From positions 1-43,500 of the forward strand of contig DATFYM010000040.1 of assembly GCA_035315065.1 (NCBI GenBank): a stretch of 43,500 bases of DNA, in the 5' to 3' direction. Shown piece by piece: positions 16,965 through 25,057 of the stretch; within the stretch, counting starts at the first letter, position 1, and each line of letters begins with the position of its first letter. This DNA comes from DATFYM01 sp035315065. Its GTDB lineage: Bacteria; Acidobacteriota; Terriglobia; UBA7540. The notes beneath the pieces were generated by a model that saw only the letters and a program-made list of their open reading frames with translations, did not search any database and was not told the origin of the DNA. The position numbers and the translations under genes are program-made.

Positions 16965-18105
16965 GTCTTTGCTGCTGGGAATGCGCCGCCGATTTCTTGC
17001 GCTTGGTAATGTGAGTCGCAGCGCTCGCTTGACGGCCAGTGGCGGCGCTCTCAGCCACCTCGCTTCCTGCTGCTTTGCTGCGGGCGGCAGCCACCGCTCT
17101 TCGATACGCCGCCACGTTGCGCTGGTGCTCCGCCAGAGTTGTGGCGAATGCGTGGCCGCCATGAGCGTTGCTGACGAAGTAGAGTTCCTTTCCCTCCGCG
17201 GGCGCCAACGCGGCGCGGATCGACGCTTCACCGGGACTGCAAATCGGACCGGGTGGCAGCCCTGGGTTGCGGTAGGTGTTGTAAGGCGAATCCAGTTGCA
17301 GTTCGTTCTCGGTAATGGAAGCATCCGCGGGATCCACATCGCCGGATTCTGAGCCGAGGCGGCACGCATAAATAACGGTGGGATCGCACTGCAGATGCCA
17401 TCCGCGCTGCAGGCGACGCGCGAAGACCCCGGCAATCAGAGGACGCTCGCTCGCTTGCGGTGTTTCCTTTTCCACCAGCGAGGCCAGGGTGATGGCGTCG
17501 TGCAAGGTGAGCGGAGACTGGCTGAAGTCGCCTCGAAATCTGAAGGCCATCACGTGGCGAAAGCGAGCCACCATGGTCTCGACAACCCGTTCGGCAGTCA
17601 CGCCACGCGGGAAGCGATAAGTGTCCGGGAACAGGTAGCCGTCCAGCGAGGGAGCCTTCGGATCGAGGTCGCGGATCGGAGTCGGATCGGCAGCAAGCCG
17701 CAGGAACACGCCCGAGTCGATCCCCATCTGCTGATGGAGAATGCGCGCCATGTCGAAGCGGTCCGAACCTTCGGGAATCACTACCGTGTGCAAGTAGATG
17801 TCGCCTCGCGCGAGCTTGCGATAGACATCGATGGGGCGCAGCGGCTGATCGAACAGATACTCGCCCGCTTTGATTCGCACGCGTCGCACACGGGCGAGCG
17901 CGTAGAGCGTGAGGAAGGGAAATTGGTGCGCCAGCACGCCGCGGGAGACAAGCAAGCGCGCCGCCTGAAGACCGCGGGTGCCAGGGTCGAGGTTGACGAT
18001 GACGCTGCCGGAGTACCCCCGGTAAGGCCGGAACAGGTCGCGGACGGTCCATCCGACAAAGGCGAGCCCGGCGATCAGCAAGAGACCAAGCAGCCAACGC
18101 ATCAT
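16894..18105 (-). CDS. mltG: Endolytic murein transglycosylase MltG
   Basis: MltG cuts nascent glycan strands at the inner membrane and so sets their length. The 403-residue product has an N-terminal membrane anchor (MMRWLLGLLLIAGLAFVGW), a LysM-like part, then the YceG domain: VVIPEGSDRF, SLDGYLFPDTYRFPRG, the catalytic Glu region LASLVEKET (about 215), HLQCDPTVIYA and NTYRNPGLPPGPICSPG. A basic, Ala- and Lys-rich tail of about 60 residues follows the conserved domain and overlaps the next gene. Its ATG overlaps the ruvX stop by four bases. Confidence 0.96.
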   Translation of the reverse strand: MMRWLLGLLLIAGLAFVGWTVRDLFRPYRGYSGSVIVNLDPGTRGLQAARLLVSRGVLAHQFPFLTLYALARVRRVRIKAGEYLFDQPLRPIDVYRKLARGDIYLHTVVIPEGSDRFDMARILHQQMGIDSGVFLRLAADPTPIRDLDPKAPSLDGYLFPDTYRFPRGVTAERVVETMVARFRHVMAFRFRGDFSQSPLTLHDAITLASLVEKETPQASERPLIAGVFARRLQRGWHLQCDPTVIYACRLGSESGDVDPADASITENELQLDSPYNTYRNPGLPPGPICSPGEASIRAALAPAEGKELYFVSNAHGGHAFATTLAEHQRNVAAYRRAVAAARSKAAGSEVAESAATGRQASAATHITKRKKSAAHSQQQRHAPQKKLKKHEGASPRGLANARS

Positions 18106-18548
18106 AGTTCCGCCCGGGCCTCCTCGCGTTCCAGGGCGCGCCGGTCGAGGTACTGTTGCAGCAGCAGCGTAACCGCGACACGATCCACCGCGCGGCGCCG
18201 TTTCTCAATGCCCATGCCCGATTCGCGGAGCACTCGGTTGGCTTCCGCGCTGGTGAGGCGCTCGTCCCACAGATCAACCGGACAGGAAACGTGGCGTCGC
18301 AGCTTGGCCGCAAAGGCGGCGGCTTGAAGAGACATCGCATTATCCCGGCCGCTCGCGCTCAGCGGGTTGCCGACGATAACGCGCTCCACCGCGTACTCCT
18401 CCGCCAGCGCCGCGATGTGCCGTAGGTCATGATCCAGTTGGGTTCGCTCCAAGGTGGCGAGGCCCTGCGCGGTGATTCCCAACCCGTCGGACACGGCAAG
18501 GCCAATGCGTCTGGTGCCAAAATCAATCGCCAGGATTCGTGCCGGCAA
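18102..18548 (-). CDS. ruvX: Putative Holliday junction resolvase RuvX (YqgF)
   Basis: RuvX/YqgF is an RNase H-fold nuclease linked to Holliday junction resolution and pre-16S rRNA 5'-end processing. The 148-residue product has ILAIDFGTRRIGLAVSD (5-21), VIVGNPLSASGR (58-69), DLWDERLTSAEAN and AVDRVAVTLLLQQYL, which carry the conserved acidic residues. It is the first gene of a leftward group ruvX-mltG-hypothetical-pyrF-pyrE. ruvX next to mltG is a common arrangement. Confidence 0.95.
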   Translation of the reverse strand: MPARILAIDFGTRRIGLAVSDGLGITAQGLATLERTQLDHDLRHIAALAEEYAVERVIVGNPLSASGRDNAMSLQAAAFAAKLRRHVSCPVDLWDERLTSAEANRVLRESGMGIEKRRRAVDRVAVTLLLQQYLDRRALEREEARAEL

Positions 18549-18690
18549 GGTTCAGGTTCCTCCTGCGAAGGGGCCGGCAAAAGGTGTGCGCCTCGGCGGC
18601 CCTATTTCCATCATACACCGAGGCCCGGGCCTCAACCGGCCGGGAGGACCGGCGCGGTCGCACTCCGCCAGCGCGCGCTCACTAAGCGCC

Positions 18691-18720
18691 TTGACAACCA
18701 TGCTTAAGGTAAGGTCTTAT
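18691..18720 (+). promoter_or_regulatory. Candidate sigma-70 promoter for the zinc-ribbon gene
   Basis: TTGACA (18691-18696, perfect -35) is followed after 18 bases by TCTTAT (18715-18720), four of six matches to the -10 consensus. Transcription would begin near 18727, about 65 bases before the zinc-ribbon ATG. Confidence 0.5.
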
Positions 18721-18792
18721 TCCAGTGAAGAGATCGGCGACCCGCGAGACTTGCGCTGATGCCATTTTCTTCGTACCGGAGAAGAGCAATCT

Positions 18793-18948
18793 ATGAGCGA
18801 CAGCGTGCCGGGACCGCAAACTGAAACGTCGGGCGGCCAACTACCGGTTCAGTTCTGCCCCGTTTGTTCGGCACGGCTCGAGCCGCGGCATTGCAAGATG
18901 GTCTGTGCTCGCTGCGGTTACTTTATGTCGTGCTCGGAGTTTGAATAG
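18793..18948 (+). CDS. 51-residue zinc-ribbon protein
   Basis: This small gene encodes MSDSVPGPQTETSGG, then QFCPVCSARLEPRHCKMVCARCGYF and a short acidic end; the cysteines lie as CPVC and CARC pairs about 16 residues apart, a zinc-ribbon arrangement, with an extra Cys in each half. GGAG is present upstream of the ATG and a promoter-like sequence lies further up. It precedes the STAS gene by about 150 bp on the same strand. The role is unknown; such ribbons often bind protein partners or nucleic acid. Confidence 0.75.
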   Translation: MSDSVPGPQTETSGGQLPVQFCPVCSARLEPRHCKMVCARCGYFMSCSEFE

Positions 18949-19096
18949 AGGCTGACTTCTGCCGCAGGGAGCGCGTTGCGCCACGTTTGTTTCGCTGCGG
19001 GCAGGGCCACCGGCTCCGGCCTGCTTTGCTGAGGACGGTCTTCATCAACGTCACCGGATCGACCGCCGCCAGATCAAGATCGCGAGGGTAAGGGAA

Positions 19097-19447
19097 ATGC
19101 CGCTTCAAATGGTCGAGAAGGAGATTGAGGGTGTCACCGTGCTCAAGCTCTGGGGCAACATCGGGCTGGGGGAAGACAGCCGGCGGCTGCGGGAAAAGAT
19201 GAATGAGATTCTTGCGGCGGAAAAGAAACGTGTGATCCTGGACCTCGGCGACGTGCGCTACATTGACAGCTCCGGTCTCGGTACACTCGTCGCGGTTTAC
19301 ACGTCGGCCGCCAATCGGGGCGCTACCGTCAAACTGGCAAGCCTTACGAAACTGATTCGGACCCAGTTGCAGATCACGAAACTGGTGACCGTGTTCGAAG
19401 TCCATGAGACCGCCGAGGCGGCGGTGCGATCCTTCCCCAATCAGTAG
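19097..19447 (+). CDS. STAS-domain anti-sigma factor antagonist
   Basis: The 116-residue product is a single STAS domain of the SpoIIAA/RsbV type. The motif VRYIDSSGLGTLVA (about 53-66) includes the serine (58 or 59) that partner anti-sigma kinases phosphorylate to inactivate the protein. Unphosphorylated, it would sequester an anti-sigma factor and free a sigma factor. AAGGGA precedes the ATG. No cognate anti-sigma kinase or sigma factor is in the window, so the partner is elsewhere. Confidence 0.92.
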   Translation: MPLQMVEKEIEGVTVLKLWGNIGLGEDSRRLREKMNEILAAEKKRVILDLGDVRYIDSSGLGTLVAVYTSAANRGATVKLASLTKLIRTQLQITKLVTVFEVHETAEAAVRSFPNQ

Positions 19448-19489
19448 CGTCGCTTCCTGCACTCTTGGTTGCCGATTGCCGACTGCCAG

Positions 19490-19583
19490 CTCGAAAATCG
19501 AAACGCGAAAATCGAAACGCGAAACTGGTGAACGATTGCTGGGCTGCCGAGCTTCGATTTTCGACTTTCGAGTTTCGATTTTA
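19490..19583. repeat. Word-repeat palindrome, CGAAAATCGAAAC family
   Basis: The left side (19490-19525) runs CTCGAAAATCGAAACGCG and again, and the right side (19550-19583) runs the complement, GCTTCGATTTTCGACTTTCG and on. The arms pair imperfectly. The last bases on the right (CTAAAATCG on the minus strand) include the TAA stop of the DUF1015 gene. It lies between two convergent genes. The same word recurs at about 22.03 kb and 23.07-23.13 kb. Confidence 0.85.
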
Positions 19584-20915
19584 GATGCCCGCCGGATTAT
19601 CCAGCCAATAGATTGTCACTCCCGATAGGAGCTTGGGGTAGAAGTCGGTGGACTTCTGTGGCAGAGGATCACCGGCAAAAGCATTGTCGCGCACCGCCTT
19701 CATTGGCGTCGCGTTCATCAAGAAACAGATGTCAGCTTCTCCGCTCTCCACCTGCTCAGCGGCCGTCCGGAGCTCACGCACATAGCGGAGGTTTCTCTCC
19801 TCGCTTACGGCTTGCCGGTCGATTCCGAACGCGACCTGCAGAATAAGCCGGTGCAGCAGGACCACGTCCAGCCGGCGCTGGCCCGGCGGCACATCGGCTA
19901 GTACGTTGGTCAAGTCGGCGTCGGGCCGCAGTCGCAGCACCGCCAACCGACCCGGTCCGGCGTAGGCTCCCAGTGCCGGCCGATCGCGCCCGGCCTCCGC
20001 CAGACGCGCGGCGAAACCGGCGCCCCACTCGCTCTCCGGCCCCGCCGCCGCCGCCGCTTTCACTTCGAAGAAGCGATCAGCAGCAGCGCAGAAAGCGGTC
20101 CAGTCGAAACCCGCCAGGCTATGGACCACGCGGTGCGTGGGCAGAATCGTGAGGCCGTCGGTCTCCATGCGAACAAAGGTGGCCATGACGTACTCAGCGC
20201 GATCGTCGCCGCCCTGCCCTCGGCGCAGGTCGCGATAGGCAAGCGCCGTCTCGTAACGATGGTGCCCGTCGGCAATCACTAGCTTCTTTTCGCCCATCAT
20301 TCCCACGACGCGCTCAATGGACAACGGATCGGCGAGGCGCCAGACGGAGTGAACCGTGCCGTACTCGTCTTCGACGCGCTCCCACGGATTCGCGACCGAG
20401 TACGCATCAAGCTCGTGCTCAATGCAGCCTTCCGGGTCGCTGTAGAGCAGGAAGATCTGGCCGAAGTGCGCGCGCGTCGCTTTAAGCAGCTCCAGGCGAT
20501 CCGCTTTAGGACCGGAGAGGGTTTCCTCGTGACGGTGCACGATGCGCGCTCCGTAGTCCTCCAGCCGGCCCAGTCCGATGAAGCCCCGACGAGTCCGACC
20601 GTCCCCCGGCCGTCCGGGCACTTCGTACTGCTGGTGGTAGACGTAAAGAGCGGGCTCACCGTCCGACACCAGGACGCCCCGGTCGATCCAGTCGCGAAAG
20701 TCCTGCGCCGCACCCTGGTAATCGGCATCAGCACCGGCGCGGCCTCCACCCCCCTTCCGGCGAATGATGCGCGCCAGGTTGTACGGGCTGAGGCCGTAGT
20801 ACCGCGCCTGCATCTCCGGGCTGATCTTGTCGTACGGCTGGGTGACTACGTTCGCCAAGTCGCCCACCAGTCCCGAGTTGTAGTGGAGCGCACGAAACGG
20901 GATAATTTGAGCCAT
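19581..20915 (-). CDS. DUF1015 family protein
   Basis: The 444-residue product starts MAQIIPFRALHYNS and has the family's marks: VVTQPYDKISPEM, SPYNLARII, RGFIGLGRLEDY, RHEETLSGPKADRLEL and the diagnostic VIADGHHRYETALAYRDL (about 225-242). The ATG at 20915 is chosen because similarity starts there; the frame is open far upstream, opposite another gene. The biochemical role is not established; genome contexts often place relatives near serine or amino-acid metabolism genes. The stop codon abuts a repeat. Confidence 0.93.
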   Translation of the reverse strand: MAQIIPFRALHYNSGLVGDLANVVTQPYDKISPEMQARYYGLSPYNLARIIRRKGGGGRAGADADYQGAAQDFRDWIDRGVLVSDGEPALYVYHQQYEVPGRPGDGRTRRGFIGLGRLEDYGARIVHRHEETLSGPKADRLELLKATRAHFGQIFLLYSDPEGCIEHELDAYSVANPWERVEDEYGTVHSVWRLADPLSIERVVGMMGEKKLVIADGHHRYETALAYRDLRRGQGGDDRAEYVMATFVRMETDGLTILPTHRVVHSLAGFDWTAFCAAADRFFEVKAAAAAGPESEWGAGFAARLAEAGRDRPALGAYAGPGRLAVLRLRPDADLTNVLADVPPGQRRLDVVLLHRLILQVAFGIDRQAVSEERNLRYVRELRTAAEQVESGEADICFLMNATPMKAVRDNAFAGDPLPQKSTDFYPKLLSGVTIYWLDNPAGI

Positions 20916-21104
20916 CAGCGTCCCTTGCAGAAAGTCTGTCAATTCTACTGTAGCATTGGACCTGCCGGATCGGAGAACTGCATTAACCGTCGTCATATGT
21001 GAGAAACTGTTTGCGGGCTGCTGGTGGGGAAAGGCAGAATTTCTGCGAGTAACGGTGATTGCTGATTGCCGTGGATATGTCGGCCCGTTTTGGAGCTTGA
21101 AGTC

Positions 21105-21893
21105 ATGATTCAAGACGTCGACCCAAAAGTAAGTCCTTTCAAGGCAGACTTGGAGCCGCCGGTGCGCGGGTTCCTCCATCGTCCTTCCGCCGTGCCGGAA
21201 GCTACGAAACCGCTGACCGCCGATCACCGCCAGCCGACAACCGAGCTCCACCAGGCGGTAGTGCTGACCCACGGCGCGGGCTCCAATTGCCAGGCGCCCT
21301 TGCTGGCGGCTTTGGCGAGTGCCTTCGCTGCGGGCGGGTTTACGGTCCTTCGCTGCGACCTGCCGTATCGCCAGAAGCGGCCGCACGGTCCGCCCGTCGG
21401 AAGCGCCGCCGAGGATCGGCAGGGGTTGCGCAACGCCGTGGCGGCAGTAAGGGAAATGGCGTCCGATCGGCCCCTGCGGAGGATTTACCTGGGCGGGCAC
21501 TCCTACGGCGGGAGGCAGGCGACGATGCTCGCGGCGGACGACGCTGTCCTGGTCGACGGCCTGCTCTTGCTCTCCTATCCGCTGCACCCGCCTCGAAAGC
21601 CTGAGCAACTTCGCACCGCGCATTTTCCCAAGCTGCGCACGCCGGCGATGTTTGTGCACGGCTCGCGCGATCCCTTTGGCTCGCTCGAGGAAATGGAATC
21701 CGCGCTGAAGTTGATACCGGCCGCCACCATCTTGATGCCGGTGGAAGGCGCCAGCCACGACCTTTCCTTCAAGCCACTACGGCCATCGAGGCCATCGGCC
21801 CCATTGGAAGAAGGCGGGCGACACGTTGCGGTGGACGATCTTCCAGCGAAAGTCGTAGCGGCATTCTGCCAATGGACTGCATCCCTGGGCTGA
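21105..21893 (+). CDS. Alpha/beta hydrolase (KANL3/Tex30-like)
   Basis: The product is 262 residues. Family features are the oxyanion strand VVLTHGAGSNCQAP (about 53-66), the nucleophile elbow LGGHSYGGRQ (Ser about 131), the acid VHGSRDPFG and the histidine in EGASHDLSF, in catalytic order Ser-Asp-His. The fold resembles dienelactone hydrolase and the Tex30/KANL3 group, typically esterases of unknown substrate. The ATG at 21105 has GGAG upstream. It is divergent from DUF1015. Confidence 0.88.
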   Translation: MIQDVDPKVSPFKADLEPPVRGFLHRPSAVPEATKPLTADHRQPTTELHQAVVLTHGAGSNCQAPLLAALASAFAAGGFTVLRCDLPYRQKRPHGPPVGSAAEDRQGLRNAVAAVREMASDRPLRRIYLGGHSYGGRQATMLAADDAVLVDGLLLLSYPLHPPRKPEQLRTAHFPKLRTPAMFVHGSRDPFGSLEEMESALKLIPAATILMPVEGASHDLSFKPLRPSRPSAPLEEGGRHVAVDDLPAKVVAAFCQWTASLG

Positions 21894-21933
21894 CGCCAAA
21901 GGCTTCTCAGCTTGGAAAGGGAGTTAGAAAATG

Positions 21934-22063
21934 GAACGTCGAAACTCAGAATCAACTCGAAATTCAAGATTCAAGATTCAAGATTACTCAAGATATTCAA
22001 GATCAGTACTGTATTCAAGATATTTGCGAATTCCGAGTTTCGATTTTCGAGTTTCGATTTTCC
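21934..22063. repeat. Mixed word repeats, TCAAGATTCAAGATT and GTTTCGATTTTCGA families
   Basis: The left part holds (AT)TCAAGATTCAAGATTC and further TCAAGAT variants (about 21963-22022). The right part (22031-22063) holds GAGTTTCGATTTTCGAG and a second copy. Complementary words (GAACGTCGAAACTC, AACTCGAAATTC) occur at 21934-21965, so the whole can fold back. It fills the space between the hydrolase and the proline dehydrogenase, which converge, and stops three bases short of the latter's stop codon. Confidence 0.8.
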
Positions 22064-22065
22064 AA

Positions 22066-22992
22066 TCAGGCAAACAGGTTTCGCAGGACGAAGAAGAGGT
22101 TGGCCGGGCGCTCCGCCAGCCGTCGCATATACCACGGGAACCAGAACGAGCCGTAGGCGACGAGGACGACCGATTGCCAGCCCTCTTTCGCCAGCCGAAG
22201 TTGCTCGGCGCGTTGAATGCCGTAGAGCATCTGGAATTCGTAGGCGTCTTTAGGCAGACTCATGGAGGTGGCCGCTTCCGTAAGGCGTCGGATGAGGGCC
22301 GTATCGTGAGTGGCCAGGGCAACCCTGACGTTGACGCCCTTGAGCTTGGCCGCGAGCAGTTGCTGGGCAAGCTTGAAGAAGTTCTCGTCCACGTCCCGTT
22401 TCTGCGGGAAAGCGATGGACGCCGGCTCCTTGTAAGCCCCCTTCACCAGCCGGATGGCCGGATCGAGCGGAAGCAGCGACTCCAGGTCCTTCTGGGTGCG
22501 ATAGAGGTACGCTTGCACGCAGAGGCCGACGTTAGGGCGGGCGGCGCGCGCGCGGCGGTAAAGGTCCAGCGTCGCGTCCACGTACCCGCTGGCTTCCATG
22601 TCGATCCAGACCACACTTTGGCTGCCCGCGTGTTCGACGATCTTGCTGAGATTGGCGTAGCAGAGCCCCGAGCCAAGGTCGAGGCCGAGCTGGGTCGGCT
22701 TGACGGAAACTTCGGCGCGAAGATTCATCATCCGGATGCGGTCCAGTACGTCGAGGTAGTGCCGGGTGATGGCGTCCGCCTCCGCCGGATCGGTGATGTT
22801 CTCGCCCAGGTAGGTGAAAACGGTGCGAATGCCGGTGTCCTGAAGCGTACGAGCAGCGGCAAGGGCTTCGTCGACTGTTTCGCCGGGCATGAAGCGCGAA
22901 ACCGCCCGTTGCACGAAACGGCGGCGGGTCGCCTGCGCGCGCAGCCAGCGACTTTGCGAGCCCGCCAGAAGCAGGCTCCTCATAAGGGCCAT
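22066..22992 (-). CDS. Proline dehydrogenase
   Basis: The 308-residue product is a monofunctional proline dehydrogenase (FAD-dependent TIM barrel) that oxidises proline to pyrroline-5-carboxylate and passes electrons to the quinone pool. Family segments are EVSVKPTQLGLDLG, VVWIDMEASGYVD, LCVQAYLYRTQKDLE, IRLVKGAYKEP, VALATHDTALI and EFQMLYGIQ. The ATG at 22992 has GGAG nearby; a second ATG lies three codons downstream. The next enzyme, pyrroline-5-carboxylate dehydrogenase, is not in the window. Confidence 0.95.
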   Translation of the reverse strand: MALMRSLLLAGSQSRWLRAQATRRRFVQRAVSRFMPGETVDEALAAARTLQDTGIRTVFTYLGENITDPAEADAITRHYLDVLDRIRMMNLRAEVSVKPTQLGLDLGSGLCYANLSKIVEHAGSQSVVWIDMEASGYVDATLDLYRRARAARPNVGLCVQAYLYRTQKDLESLLPLDPAIRLVKGAYKEPASIAFPQKRDVDENFFKLAQQLLAAKLKGVNVRVALATHDTALIRRLTEAATSMSLPKDAYEFQMLYGIQRAEQLRLAKEGWQSVVLVAYGSFWFPWYMRRLAERPANLFFVLRNLFA

Positions 22993-23065
22993 GGTCGTCT
23001 CCAGGATCGAGGTCCAGATTCGAAAGGAACAAGAGCGATAGGATAACAGCGGTTCACGGAAGTCG

Positions 23066-23137
23066 ACACTCGAAATTCGAAAATCGAAACCCGCTTGCAC
23101 GAATTTCGAGCTTCGATTTTCGAGTTTCCGCTGCGCC
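23066..23137. repeat. Word-repeat palindrome, CGAAAATCGAAAC family, between divergent genes
   Basis: CACTCGAAATTCGAAAATCG on the left faces GAATTTCGAGCTTCGATT and TTCGAGTTTCC on the right. It lies within 30-90 bp of two divergent start codons (proline dehydrogenase and the purine permease), unlike most others, which lie at gene ends, so it should overlap promoter sequence or the leaders. Confidence 0.8.
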
Positions 23138-23157
23138 AGGGACAAGGTGAAGCTCGA

Positions 23158-24534
23158 ATGGCCTCGATAGATTACATATCGCGCGTCGGCAAGTTGTTCC
23201 ATCTCGACGCTCACGACTCCACTTTCCGGCGGGAGGCGCTGGGCGGCACCACCACCTTCCTGGCCATGTCGTACATTGTCTTCGTCAACCCGGGCGTGCT
23301 CTCCCAGGCCGGCATGGACTTCCGCGCCGTGATGGCGGCTACGTGCCTGGCGGCCGGGGCCTCGACGTTTCTCATGGCTTTGCTCGCGAACTACCCGGTG
23401 GCGCTCGCGCCGGGCATGGGAGAGAACTTCTTCTTCGTGTACACCCTGTGCGGCGCGGTGCCGCTCGGCTTCGGCATGACCTGGCAGCAGGCATTGGCGG
23501 CGGTGCTGATCGCGGGGCTATTTTTCGTGGGGCTTACGCTCTCCGGCATTCGCGCTCAGATCATCAACTCCATTCCGGCGTCGTTGAAGTGCGGGATTGC
23601 AGCGGGCATCGGGCTGTTCGTCACCCTCATCGGGCTCGAGTACGGCAACCTGGTGGTAGCGAGTCCGGGCACTCTGGTGCGCCTGGGCGATCTCCGCCAG
23701 CCCGTGACGCTGGTGAGCGCGTTGGGCCTGCTGCTGGTGATCGCCCTGCTCGCTTATCGGGCTCGCGGCGCCATTCTGCTCGGCATTCTGGGCAGCACGG
23801 CCCTGGCGGCGGCGTTTGGAATGGTGCATTACCAAGGGATCTTGTCGATTCAGCTCCGGCTCGCTCCGACCTTCTGGCAACCGGACTTCCGCGGCCTGTT
23901 CGCCATGCCGGTCCCTAGGCTGGGCGCGGCGATCTTCGTACTGCTTTATCTGGCGCTGTTCGACACGGTGGGAACGCTGGTCGGTGTGGGCCAGCAAGCC
24001 GGGCTGATGCGGGACGGCAAGCTCCCGCGGGCTGACCGCGCGCTCTTCGCGGACGCGGTGGGTACCACATTGGGCGCGGCTCTTGGCACCTCGACGGTGA
24101 CCTGCTACGTGGAGTCCGCCGCCGGCGTGGCGGACGGCGCGCGCACCGGCCTCGCCAGCATGGTCACGGGTTCCCTGCTTCTGATGGCGACATTCTTCAG
24201 CCCGCTGGCCGCGATGATCGGCGGCGGCGTCCCAGTCGGGAGCGGCGCTGAGGGCTCGATCGTTCGCTACCCGACCCTTGCGCCGGCGCTGATCGTGGTG
24301 GGGGCCATGATGCTCAAGGTGGTTCGCGATCTCCCCTGGGATGAACCCACCGAGTACATTCCCGCCTTCCTGACGCTGGTCGGCATTCCGCTTACCTTCA
24401 GCATCGCCGATGGGATCGCGCTGGGGCTGATCTCCTACGTGGTTGGCAAGGTCGTGACAGGACGCTGGCGGGAGTGTCCGCTGCTGACCTACGTGTTCGC
24501 GTCGCTGTTTGTGCTGCAATTTGCGCTGCTGTGA
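23158..24534 (+). CDS. NCS2-family purine permease (AzgA-like)
   Basis: The product is 458 residues with about 12-14 membrane segments. The start (REALGGTTTFLAMSYIVFVN), ALAPGMGENFFFVYTLCG, LFDTVGTLVGVGQQAGL and LGTSTVTCYVESAAGV match the AzgA/PbuG group, proton symporters of hypoxanthine, guanine or adenine. The ATG at 23158 has AAGGTGA upstream. The 22 codons upstream that are also open are repeat sequence and are excluded. Confidence 0.93.
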   Translation: MASIDYISRVGKLFHLDAHDSTFRREALGGTTTFLAMSYIVFVNPGVLSQAGMDFRAVMAATCLAAGASTFLMALLANYPVALAPGMGENFFFVYTLCGAVPLGFGMTWQQALAAVLIAGLFFVGLTLSGIRAQIINSIPASLKCGIAAGIGLFVTLIGLEYGNLVVASPGTLVRLGDLRQPVTLVSALGLLLVIALLAYRARGAILLGILGSTALAAAFGMVHYQGILSIQLRLAPTFWQPDFRGLFAMPVPRLGAAIFVLLYLALFDTVGTLVGVGQQAGLMRDGKLPRADRALFADAVGTTLGAALGTSTVTCYVESAAGVADGARTGLASMVTGSLLLMATFFSPLAAMIGGGVPVGSGAEGSIVRYPTLAPALIVVGAMMLKVVRDLPWDEPTEYIPAFLTLVGIPLTFSIADGIALGLISYVVGKVVTGRWRECPLLTYVFASLFVLQFALL

Positions 24535-24600
24535 CCGCGGCTCACCGCCGGTCACCGGGACCTGGCAAGCTAATTGGCCACCCCAAGCCCAAGGAGGTTC

Positions 24601-25017
24601 ATGCCGGTATCAACGCCCAGGATTCACGAAATGGAATACGCCGTGACTGACGACGTGGCGATCCACTTCATGGGGCCCGACGTGCCGCCCGTCCTCTCGA
24701 CGCCGGCGCTGGTGCTCTGGATGGAGAGCACGTCCCACGAAAACCTCGGACCTCTACTGGGCCCGGGTGAGGACTCGGTTGGGGTCCTGGTGCACGTGAG
24801 GCACCTGGCGGCTACGCCGCTGGGCATGCGGGTCCGCGTCGTCTCGAAACTCGTGAAGGCGGAGGGACGCATCTACACGTTTGAGGTGGAAGCTTTCGAC
24901 GAGTCCGAGAAGATCGGAGAGGGCATACACGAGCGGGCCTCCGTCGCGGTGGCGAAATTCTCAGAGCGTGTTGCCGCCAAACGGCTGCGGGCCCGGATGG
25001 CGGCCCGTACCGAGTGA
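24601..25017 (+). CDS. FlK-like hotdog thioesterase
   Basis: The 138-residue product resembles the fluoroacetyl-CoA thioesterase FlK group. The catalytic Thr, Glu and His map to LSTPALVLWMES (Thr about 35, Glu about 42) and VRHLAATPLGMRV (His about 68). AAGGAGG stands at ideal spacing before the ATG at 24601. The FlK name does not imply fluoroacetate; most relatives hydrolyse unidentified acyl-CoA esters. It follows the purine permease after a short gap with no evident functional link. Confidence 0.9.
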   Translation: MPVSTPRIHEMEYAVTDDVAIHFMGPDVPPVLSTPALVLWMESTSHENLGPLLGPGEDSVGVLVHVRHLAATPLGMRVRVVSKLVKAEGRIYTFEVEAFDESEKIGEGIHERASVAVAKFSERVAAKRLRARMAARTE

Positions 25018-25057
25018 TAGCTGTGAGACAGCGACATTGCCTGTTACTCGTCACCGG

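Noticed and set aside
16965..17435. Upstream extension of the 198-residue hypothetical protein
   Set aside because: It is the out-of-frame shadow of mltG, with low-complexity Arg/Pro/Ser composition; the MPRKRNSKS start fits better.
20916..21758. 281-codon N-terminal extension of the DUF1015 protein
   Set aside because: It is antisense to the alpha/beta hydrolase gene, and DUF1015 similarity begins exactly at MAQIIPF.
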